DNA from: an uncultured Anaerolineae bacterium
GTDB taxonomy: Bacteria; Chloroflexota; Anaerolineae; Anaerolineales; Villigracilaceae
Reading direction: 5' to 3'
DNA length: 5,006 nt
NCBI GenBank assembly: GCA_903854805.1
Contig: CAINXK010000119.1
Location: forward strand, 1-5,006
In this document: positions 1 through 5,006 of the stretch, one piece after another
Layout: each line of letters starts with the position of its first letter
Position numbering within the stretch: position 1 is the stretch's first letter
Made by a program: the position numbers and the translations under genes
The notes under the pieces: model-generated
Seen by the model: only the letters and a program-made list of their open reading frames with translations
What the model was told of the DNA's origin: nothing
Database searches by the model: none

Positions 1-1
1 A

Positions 2-76
2 GAACTGATGAATGTAAAGGGAATCGGTCAAGCTACTTTTAACAACTTTAAATCTCTGGTGACCACCGGAGAATAA
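2..76 (+). CDS. C-terminal end of a helix-hairpin-helix (ComEA-like) protein, partial
   Basis: Only the last 24 codons and a TAA stop (74-76) are inside the window; the gene begins upstream. The visible residues include N-V-K-G-I-G-Q-A-T, which fits the second half of a helix-hairpin-helix DNA-binding motif (hydrophobic-x-G-I-G followed by a helix). The tail then ends in V-T-T-G-E. ComEA-type competence proteins and similar small HhH proteins commonly end this way, with the HhH pair at the extreme C-terminus. In that family the domain binds double-stranded DNA at the cell surface during uptake, but the membrane anchor that would separate ComEA from other HhH proteins cannot be seen here. The 26-base gap to yqeY would allow co-transcription. 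The HhH call is fairly safe; the ComEA assignment is tentative. Confidence 0.6.
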   Translation, partial: ELMNVKGIGQATFNNFKSLVTTGE

Positions 77-102
77 ATCCCCCAATCGAACAGGGTAACC
101 AT

Positions 103-549
103 ATGGAAATCAAACAAGCTTTAGAAAACGCACTCCATGATGCCATGCGCAGTAAAAACGAAACTATTCTAAAGACCATTCGTCTGGTCATGAGCACCGT
201 CAAACTGACCGAAATTGAAAAAGGTAAAACCATGGATGATGCTGGCGTTGTCGCTGTACTGCAAAAGGAAATTAAATCCAGAAAAGAATCAATTGCCGAT
301 GCCGAGAAAGCCTCTCGCCCAGATCTGGTGGCATCAGCCAACGCTGAAATAGCCATTTTGGAAACTTACCTTCCTAAACAAATTTCTGAAGAAGAGTTGA
401 ACGAGCTGGTCAAAAGTGCGATATCTGAACTCAAAGCATCCATTCCATCCGATATGGGCAAAGTGATGAAGATTGTCATGCCCAAAGTGCAGGGCAGAGT
501 TGCCGGAGATGTGCTCAGCCAGTCCGTCCGCAAACATTTAGGGGGTTAA
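103..549 (+). CDS. yqeY: GatB/YqeY domain-containing protein
   Basis: This encodes a complete 148-residue protein, the usual length for stand-alone YqeY. The N-terminal helical part (residues about 1-90) carries the family pattern R-S-K-N-E-T-I-L-K-T-I-R-L near 16-28 and a K-E-I-K-S-R-K-E-S segment near 55-63. An E-T-Y-L-P-K-Q hinge sits at 87-93. The C-terminal part has the hallmark M-G-K-V-M-K (118-123) and P-K-V-Q-G-R-V-A-G (127-135) seen in the tail domain of GatB. In GatB that domain contacts tRNA in the Glu-tRNA(Gln)/Asp-tRNA(Asn) amidotransferase. YqeY has a proposed but unproven link to tRNA amidation. The ATG at 103 is preceded by a weak GGGT (93-96). It lies 7 bases before pgpH, an adjacency also typical of Firmicutes (rpsU-yqeY ... 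phoH-yqfF-ybeY-dgkA). Identity is secure; biochemical role is uncertain. Confidence 0.93.
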   Translation: MEIKQALENALHDAMRSKNETILKTIRLVMSTVKLTEIEKGKTMDDAGVVAVLQKEIKSRKESIADAEKASRPDLVASANAEIAILETYLPKQISEEELNELVKSAISELKASIPSDMGKVMKIVMPKVQGRVAGDVLSQSVRKHLGG

Positions 550-567
550 ACCCTTCATGGGGTTAAA
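542..567 (+). repeat. Direct repeat and small hairpin around the pgpH start codon
   Basis: GGGGTTAAA occurs at 542-550 and again at 559-567. In addition AACCC (549-553) can pair with GGGTT (560-564), leaving a six-base loop, TTCATG, that contains the pgpH start codon. The element overlaps the yqeY stop codon. The stem is only five base pairs, so it may be chance. If real, it would make pgpH initiation depend on ribosomes finishing yqeY. Confidence 0.3.
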
Positions 568-2668
568 AGACAAATTCCTTACCCCTATAAATCGCAAGAT
601 TTTAAAGGTCGGCATCCTAATATTAACTTGTGCCGCATCCTTTTTTGCTTTAATCTTACCCATCGCTCAACGCTCCTCTACTTATGCCCTCTCCCCTGGC
701 GATGTAGCAACGCAAGACATTCTAGCCCCAAATTCATTATCCTATACCAGTCAAATTCTGACCGATCAGGCTCGGCTGGAAGCAGAGCAAAAAGTTGGCG
801 CAATCTACCTGCCAGCCGACTCGGCTATTTCGCGACGCCAGATCGAACGCCTGCGTTCTGCGGTGACATTCATCACTGTGACGCGATACGATACATTTGC
901 TACTTCTCCCCAGAAGTTTAGCGATTTATCCAGTCTGAGTGACCTCCAACTTCGCAAAGAAGATGTAGACATTATTCTTTTCCTAAACGAATCTCGCTGG
1001 GAAGCTATCCAAAAAGAAGCTTTAGGAGTTCTAGAGCAAGTAATGCGTGAAACCATCCGCGATGACCAACTCCGTGATGCTCAACGCAGAGTTCCAACAT
1101 TAATCAGCTTCTCTCTCCCTGATGATGAAGCTGGCATCATAACCAAACTCATCACACCTTTTGTAATTCCCAACAGCCTTTTCAGCCAGGAACAAACAAA
1201 AACTGCCAAAGATGAAGTCAGTCGTTCTCTCGAGCCAATCAATAAAACATTTGTAGCAGGCGAGATTATTGTACGCCGTGGACAGGTAATCACCCCATTA
1301 ACCTGGGAAGCGTTGCAACAATTTGGATTAATTCGCCCACAAAACAACCTGAATGAATTTTTGGCGGCGATCCTGATGTGCCTGCTCATGGGAACCCTCA
1401 CTGCCATATATTTTGAAAGAAAGAATAGGCTGGTCAATGACAACTTAAAGGGTCTGGTTCTCATTTCGCTGAATTTTATCCTTTTCTTATTCGCTTCCAG
1501 ATTGGTTATTCCTAACCACACAATCATTCCATATCTCTTCCCTCTCCAATCCTTTGGTCTGATGGTTGCTTGCCTTTTCAGCCCTGAACTGGCATTCTTC
1601 CTATCGATCATCCTGAGCATTTTGACAGCCTATGGCCTACCCAATAGCCTGGATTTAACCATTTACTATCTAATCAGCAGTTTAGTGGGTATTCTAGTAA
1701 TGGGCCGCGCTACCCGATTCAGCAGCTTTTTCTGGGCAGGCATAGCCACTGGCTTGACAGGTGGGGTAAGCATCTTAACATACCGGATGCTCACCCTGAC
1801 GACTGACTTTTTCGGCGTCGCAACTCTATTGGCGACTGCGCTGCTTGCTGGGATTGCCAGTGCCAGCTTGACGTTACTGCTTCAATTTCTCTACGCGCAA
1901 TTATTGGGCGTCACAACCGCACTTCAGTTGCTCGAAATTTCGCGCCCAGATCACCCCCTCCTCCAGTTTATTTTGCAAAACGCCCCGGGCAGTTATCAAC
2001 ACAGCTTACAAGTAGCGATATTGGCAGAACAGGCTGCCGAAAAAATTAACGCCGATTCGCTCCTTGTCCGCGTTGGATGCCTCTACCACGACGCTGGAAA
2101 AGCCAATAATCCTGCATTTTTCATTGAAAACCAGGTCGAAAAAATCAACCCCCATGATGATCTAGACCCAGCCGTCAGCGCCCAAACAATCATCCAGCAT
2201 GTCGCCGATAGCGTCGCGCTGGCAAAAAAACACCACATTCCCCCGCGCATCCAGGATTTTATGCGTGAACACCACGGCACAATGATCACCCGGTACCAAT
2301 ATGCCCGTGCTTTACAAAACGCCGGTAACGATAAAAGCATGGTGGATGAAAGTATGTTCCGCTACCCCGGCCCCATTCCCGGCTCGCGTGAAACGGCCTT
2401 ATTAATGCTTGCGGACGGAACCCAAGCCAGAACACGTGCCGAACTCCCAAATTCAGAAGAGGAAATACGCACGATTGTTATGAAGACGATAGATTTTTGT
2501 CAAAAAGAAGGGCAACTCAACGATACCCGGCTGACATTGCGAGATTTAAGCATCATCACGGAATCATTTGTCCAAACGTTAAAAAACACCTATCACCCCA
2601 GAATCCGTTATCCTGAAATTCCATCCCAAGAAAAAAATAAACCACCAGAAAATGGAGATGTCAAATGA
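557..2668 (+). CDS. pgpH: 7TM-HD family phosphohydrolase, likely c-di-AMP phosphodiesterase (PgpH/YqfF)
   Basis: This is a 703-residue membrane protein with the full PgpH layout. One N-terminal membrane segment (about 16-37) is followed by an extracytoplasmic 7TMR-HDED region (about 38-264). Seven hydrophobic segments follow (about 265-285, 298-317, 323-341, 344-361, 366-383, 389-408, 418-445), then a cytoplasmic HD domain (about 465-680). The candidate di-metal ligands are all visible: H482 (in Y-Q-H-S-L), H511-D512 (in Y-H-D-A-G-K), H548, H572-H573 (in E-H-H-G-T) and D620 (in M-L-A-D). R-Y-P-G-P at 602-606 is also a family signature. In Listeria PgpH this domain hydrolyses c-di-AMP to pApA, so the same reaction is inferred here. 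The ATG at 557 has a G-rich stretch (541-545) about 11 bases upstream, inside the end of yqeY. Its stop overlaps the ybeY start as ATGA. The N-terminal sensor region looks divergent, so its ligand cannot be predicted. Confidence 0.93.
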   Translation: MGLKDKFLTPINRKILKVGILILTCAASFFALILPIAQRSSTYALSPGDVATQDILAPNSLSYTSQILTDQARLEAEQKVGAIYLPADSAISRRQIERLRSAVTFITVTRYDTFATSPQKFSDLSSLSDLQLRKEDVDIILFLNESRWEAIQKEALGVLEQVMRETIRDDQLRDAQRRVPTLISFSLPDDEAGIITKLITPFVIPNSLFSQEQTKTAKDEVSRSLEPINKTFVAGEIIVRRGQVITPLTWEALQQFGLIRPQNNLNEFLAAILMCLLMGTLTAIYFERKNRLVNDNLKGLVLISLNFILFLFASRLVIPNHTIIPYLFPLQSFGLMVACLFSPELAFFLSIILSILTAYGLPNSLDLTIYYLISSLVGILVMGRATRFSSFFWAGIATGLTGGVSILTYRMLTLTTDFFGVATLLATALLAGIASASLTLLLQFLYAQLLGVTTALQLLEISRPDHPLLQFILQNAPGSYQHSLQVAILAEQAAEKINADSLLVRVGCLYHDAGKANNPAFFIENQVEKINPHDDLDPAVSAQTIIQHVADSVALAKKHHIPPRIQDFMREHHGTMITRYQYARALQNAGNDKSMVDESMFRYPGPIPGSRETALLMLADGTQARTRAELPNSEEEIRTIVMKTIDFCQKEGQLNDTRLTLRDLSIITESFVQTLKNTYHPRIRYPEIPSQEKNKPPENGDVK
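2654..2657 (+). promoter_or_regulatory. Ribosome binding site for ybeY inside the pgpH 3' end
   Basis: GGAG lies seven bases before the ATG at 2665 and supports that start. The ATGA overlap with the pgpH stop means the two are likely translationally coupled. It is one of the clearest Shine-Dalgarno matches in the operon. Confidence 0.65.
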
Positions 2669-3120
2669 TCAATATTGTGATCAATGACGATTATGTAGAA
2701 CAGATTCAAGAGGATATCTTGATCAAATCAGCCGAAATGGCGGTGAAGCTGGCAGGCATCAGCGATGAAATAGAGATGAGTGTTGTTGTTGAAGACGACG
2801 AACAGCTGCGCGATTTAAACCTTCGTTTCTTGGGCATAGACGCACCAACTGACGTGCTTTCGTTTCCAGCCGATGAGATCGATCCAGATTCTGGACTTCG
2901 CATCCTGGGTGATGTGATCATTTCGCTACCCCGCGCAGAAGAACAGGCTGTTGCGGCCAATGAAAAACTAGAAGATGAGCTGCAGCTACTCGTTATCCAC
3001 GGAACACTTCACTTATTGGGCTATGACCACACCACTCCGGAAGAAAAATCAGCAATGTGGCAAGCACAGCAGCGCGCGTTAGATGAACTAGGCTGTAAAA
3101 TTACCCGGTTGCCAGAATAG
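2665..3120 (+). CDS. ybeY: Endoribonuclease / rRNA maturation factor YbeY
   Basis: This is a complete 151-residue member of the UPF0054 family, at normal length. The zinc site H-G-T-L-H-L-L-G-Y-D-H spans residues 112-122, giving ligands H112, H116 and H122. The upstream core P-T-D-V-L-S-F-P (61-68) and the L-G-D-V-I-I-S strand (81-87) are also typical. YbeY is a cytoplasmic metal-dependent RNase implicated in 16S rRNA 3'-end maturation and 70S ribosome quality control. The start is supported by GGAG seven bases upstream and by the four-base ATGA overlap with pgpH. One oddity: where the E. coli protein has Y-R-G-K-D with the conserved Arg59, this protein has F-L-G-I-D, placing Leu56 at the arginine position. 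An arginine (R54) lies two residues earlier. Similar FLGID versions seem familiar from other phyla, so this may be a lineage variant. The next gene follows after six bases. Confidence 0.96.
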   Translation: MINIVINDDYVEQIQEDILIKSAEMAVKLAGISDEIEMSVVVEDDEQLRDLNLRFLGIDAPTDVLSFPADEIDPDSGLRILGDVIISLPRAEEQAVAANEKLEDELQLLVIHGTLHLLGYDHTTPEEKSAMWQAQQRALDELGCKITRLPE

Positions 3121-3126
3121 TAACCA

Positions 3127-3507
3127 ATGGTTTCATTTCTGCGGTCCCGGGTTAACTCGTTTTTTTATGCCTTTTCAGGTTGGTGGTATGTTTTACGCAC
3201 TCAAAAAAACGCCTGGATCCATGCTACAGCATCCATTTGCGTCTTCGGTCTTGCTTTTTGGCTTCAAATTCCACCCCGCGACTGGGCCATGCTAATCCTA
3301 ACGATCAGCTCTGTTTGGACGGCTGAGTTTATAAACACTGCATTTGAAAGTCTCGTTGACTTATCTACCCCAGGGCATCACCCACTCGCCAAAACAGGCA
3401 AAGATGTGAGTGCCGCAGCAGTTTTAATCACCGCTTGCGCGTCTGTATTGATCGGTTTATTGTTATTAGGCCCTCCATTATGGCTAAAAATAGCCACATT
3501 ACCGTAA
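3127..3507 (+). CDS. dgkA: Diacylglycerol kinase family protein (undecaprenol kinase type)
   Basis: This is a 126-residue integral membrane kinase with three hydrophobic segments (about 33-48, 52-72, 95-118), the expected DgkA/UdpK architecture and size. The signature runs A-E-F-I-N-T-A-F-E-S-L-V-D at 66-78, followed by A-K-T-G-K-D at 88-93. These supply E67, N70, E74, D78, K92 and D93, matching E. coli E69, N72, E76, D80, K94 and D95. The family transfers the ATP gamma-phosphate to diacylglycerol (proteobacteria) or undecaprenol (Gram-positives); the latter style fits this sequence better, but substrate is inferred. The position matching E. coli Glu28, a metal-binding residue, appears to be Gln26 (T-Q-K-N). 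The start is nearly forced: an in-frame TAA at 3121-3123 sits just before the ATG. No Shine-Dalgarno is evident, so translation probably relies on coupling to ybeY, six bases upstream. Confidence 0.93.
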   Translation: MVSFLRSRVNSFFYAFSGWWYVLRTQKNAWIHATASICVFGLAFWLQIPPRDWAMLILTISSVWTAEFINTAFESLVDLSTPGHHPLAKTGKDVSAAAVLITACASVLIGLLLLGPPLWLKIATLP

Positions 3508-3510
3508 TAG

Positions 3511-3515
3511 AAAGG
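3511..3515 (+). promoter_or_regulatory. Ribosome binding site deciding the start of the endonuclease IV-like gene
   Basis: AAAGG lies six bases before the ATG at 3522. It favours this start over in-frame ATGs at 3435 and 3480, both of which lie inside dgkA and would add residues that are only an out-of-frame reading of that gene. Confidence 0.55.
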
Positions 3516-3521
3516 CAATCT

Positions 3522-4379
3522 ATGACCATACCATTTCGCTTTGGAACCGTCGGTGCTCCCATTTCCACCCCCAAAAAACCGGGGGGCAGTATTGGTGCAA
3601 TTCAACAGTTGGCATCACTAGACCTAACTGCCATGGAATTAGGTTGGGTGCAATCAGTAAGGGTATCGGAAGAAACCTGCGCGGCAATCAACGCTACGGC
3701 CCACGCTTCTCAAGTCGCCCTAAGTGTCCATGCTCCCTATTTTATCAATCTGAATGCCACCGCCGAAGAATGGCCCAACTCCCGAAAACGGTTGATGGAT
3801 GCTGCGTACTACGGAAATCTGGCAGGGGCGACCGAAATTATCTTTCATCCAGGTTCCTATTTTAATCAACCTGCTGAGGAAGTCCTCAACACTGCCATCC
3901 CCCGCCTCCGGGAATGTCTTAAAGAAATTCGCAATAGCGGCAACTTGGTGACCATTCGACCCGAAACTATGGGCAAACGGGCCATGCTCGGATCCATCGA
4001 GGATGTCGTCAAAATGGGCAAAGAAATTGCTGGAGTAGAGCCTTGCATCGATTTTGCCCACCTCCATGCGCGTGCAGGCGACGGCAGTATGAATTCCTAT
4101 GCTGAATGGATAAGAGTCTTGGAGTTATATCAAACGGAACTGGGCGTAGAAGCTTTAAATCGCCTACACATCCACTTATCAGGCATTGAGTATTCAGAGA
4201 AAGGTGAACGCAACCACCTGCCCATCGCCGAGAGCGATTTCGACCTCAAGGCCTTGTTTGATGCGCTCCACGACAAAGGATGCGCGGGGCGCATCCTTTG
4301 TGAAAGTCCAGCTATGGAAGAGGATGCCCGTAGCATGCGCTCAAAATGGCTCGAATGGTACGGGGAAGACCAAAATTAG
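3522..4379 (+). CDS. Endonuclease IV-like TIM-barrel protein (AP endonuclease family 2)
   Basis: From the ATG at 3522 the product has 285 residues, close to the usual 280-290 of endonuclease IV. Barrel strands carrying metal-ligand motifs appear in order: S-V-H-A-P-Y (H70), I-F-H-P-G (H109), R-P-E-T-M-G (E148), I-D-F-A-H (D177, H180), H-I-H-L-S-G (H218) and C-E-S-P (E261). These match E. coli Nfo H69, H109, E145, D179, H182, H216 and E261. The Nfo D229/H231 segment is replaced by G-E-R-N-H (228-232), so the third zinc site may differ. The S-G-I-E-Y ... K-G-E-R-N-H and E-S-P-A-M-E-E-D-A style resembles archaeal members (MJ1614-like) more than E. coli Nfo. Classical Nfo cleaves DNA 5' to abasic sites; that activity is plausible but unproven here, and a sugar isomerase/epimerase of the same fold is the alternative. 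The gene follows dgkA after 14 bases and likely shares its transcript. Confidence 0.82.
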   Translation: MTIPFRFGTVGAPISTPKKPGGSIGAIQQLASLDLTAMELGWVQSVRVSEETCAAINATAHASQVALSVHAPYFINLNATAEEWPNSRKRLMDAAYYGNLAGATEIIFHPGSYFNQPAEEVLNTAIPRLRECLKEIRNSGNLVTIRPETMGKRAMLGSIEDVVKMGKEIAGVEPCIDFAHLHARAGDGSMNSYAEWIRVLELYQTELGVEALNRLHIHLSGIEYSEKGERNHLPIAESDFDLKALFDALHDKGCAGRILCESPAMEEDARSMRSKWLEWYGEDQN

Positions 4380-4392
4380 GCGATCTGTAAGA

Positions 4393-5006
4393 TTATAGAT
4401 ACTCTTTCAGGTTGTGCTCAACCGCATAAGCGGCCGCTTCAGCCCGATTGCTGACGCCTAGCTTCGAAAGAATACTGCTGACATAATTGCGCACAGTCCC
4501 TTCGCCAAGGAAAAGAGCCTTCGCAATCTCGCGGTTGGTCTTACCTTCCGAAACCAATAGAAGCACATGGCGCTCTTGTTGACTCAGGTTTACAAACGCA
4601 GACGCTTCTTCTTCCTTTACGGCCCTGCGAACCTCCTGGAACACCCGTTGAGTCACCGCCGAATCGAGTAATGCCTCACCGCGTCCAACTGCCTCCAGGG
4701 CTCTGATTAAATCATCGCCGCCAATTTGCTTCAGGATGTAACCTGAAGCGCCTGCACGAATCGCTGAAAAAAGCATCTCATCTTCCGCATAAGATGTCAA
4801 CATGACCACACGTGTTTCCGGAAAACGAGACATCACATCTTCACAGGCTTCAATTCCAGATGTTCCAGGCAGGCGAATGTCCATTAAAACAATATCGGGA
4901 TGCAGTCTTGAAACCTGCTCAACAGCCTCTTTTGCGTTTGATGCCTCTCCAACAACCTCAAACTGGACATGATGGTCCAGAAGGGACTTTAATCCTAGTC
5001 GAACAA
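4393..5006 (-). CDS. NarL/DevR-family response regulator, N-terminus outside the window
   Basis: The reading frame stays open from the TAA at 4393-4395 to the window edge, giving 203 visible codons. The ATG at 4884 is internal (V-L-M-D-I-R), not the start. Roughly a dozen N-terminal residues, with the acidic D-D pair, lie beyond 5006. Within the visible part, the receiver domain shows the phosphoacceptor aspartate in V-L-M-D-I-R-L-P-G (residue 42), the switch threonine in M-L-T-S-Y (70) and the conserved lysine in Y-I-L-K-Q (92). After a linker, a LuxR-type helix-turn-helix occupies about 139-200 ([10 protein letters not shown], then [14 protein letters not shown]). The NYVS recognition helix resembles DevR/DosR and LiaR relatives. 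It is a cytoplasmic, phosphorylation-controlled transcription factor; its sensor kinase is probably encoded next to it outside the window, and its targets are unknown. It converges on the operon. Confidence 0.95.
   Translation of the reverse strand, partial: VRLGLKSLLDHHVQFEVVGEASNAKEAVEQVSRLHPDIVLMDIRLPGTSGIEACEDVMSRFPETRVVMLTSYAEDEMLFSAIRAGASGYILKQIGGDDLIRALEAVGRGEALLDSAVTQRVFQEVRRAVKEEEASAFVNLSQQERHVLLLVSEGKTNREIAKALFLGEGTVRNYVSSILSKLGVSNRAEAAAYAVEHNLKEYL

Noticed and set aside
77..102. Possible promoter between the HhH gene and yqeY
   Set aside because: The gap is only 26 bases and shows no -35/-10 pair. Any promoter would have to lie inside the upstream gene or further back.
1081..1620. 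179-codon open frame antisense to pgpH
   Set aside because: It lies fully within the well-supported pgpH coding region, has low-complexity basic/serine composition and no recognisable motif, so it is a shadow of the sense gene.
3435..3521. Longer N-terminus for the endonuclease IV-like gene, starting at ATG 3435 or 3480
   Set aside because: The extra residues lie inside dgkA in another frame, do not resemble the family N-terminus, and a better-placed AAAGG precedes the ATG at 3522.
4186..4398. 70-codon plus-strand frame over the end of the endonuclease IV-like gene
   Set aside because: It overlaps a confident gene in another frame, lacks a ribosome binding site and has no recognisable motif.
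4381..4401. Possible terminator from ATCT ... AGAT pairing downstream of the endonuclease IV-like gene
   Set aside because: The stem is only four AT-rich pairs with a long loop and no T-run, too weak to call.
4393..4884. Response regulator starting at the ATG at 4884 (163 residues)
   Set aside because: That methionine sits in the V-L-M-D-I-R phosphorylation-site strand. The frame continues to the window edge with normal receiver-domain sequence.

Overview
The window looks like ordinary bacterial housekeeping chromosome: short gaps, no mobile elements, no CRISPR array and no RNA genes that I can see. Base composition is roughly balanced. The protein style and gene mix (7TM-HD phosphohydrolase, YbeY with an FLGID-PTDVLSFP core, UdpK-type DgkA, an archaeal-type endonuclease IV-like protein and a DevR/NarL-type regulator) suggest a Chloroflexi (Anaerolineae-like) bacterium. 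That placement is an inference from remembered sequence style, not a search result.

Layout. Positions 2-76 hold the last codons of a helix-hairpin-helix (ComEA-like) protein. Five complete plus-strand genes follow, packed like an operon: yqeY (103-549), a pgpH/yqfF-type c-di-AMP phosphodiesterase (557-2668), ybeY (2665-3120), dgkA/UdpK (3127-3507) and an endonuclease IV-like TIM-barrel protein (3522-4379). Gaps inside the set are 7, -4, 6 and 14 bases, which suggests one transcript with translational coupling. The other strand carries a NarL/DevR-family response regulator (4393-beyond 5006) that converges on the operon with only 13 bases between the two stop codons. Its N-terminus lies outside the window.

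How the genes fit together. The order yqeY - yqfF/pgpH - ybeY - dgkA is a long-known neighbourhood in Firmicutes (there with phoH, and followed by cdd and era). It groups c-di-AMP turnover, rRNA maturation and quality control, and recycling of undecaprenol or diacylglycerol for the envelope. Here phoH is absent between yqeY and pgpH, and an endonuclease IV-like gene occupies the slot after dgkA.

I found no convincing previously undescribed system. The points most worth a second look are substitutions at normally conserved positions in DgkA, YbeY and the endonuclease IV-like protein, and a small hairpin and direct repeat around the pgpH start codon. No stretch over 300 bases lacks a gene.
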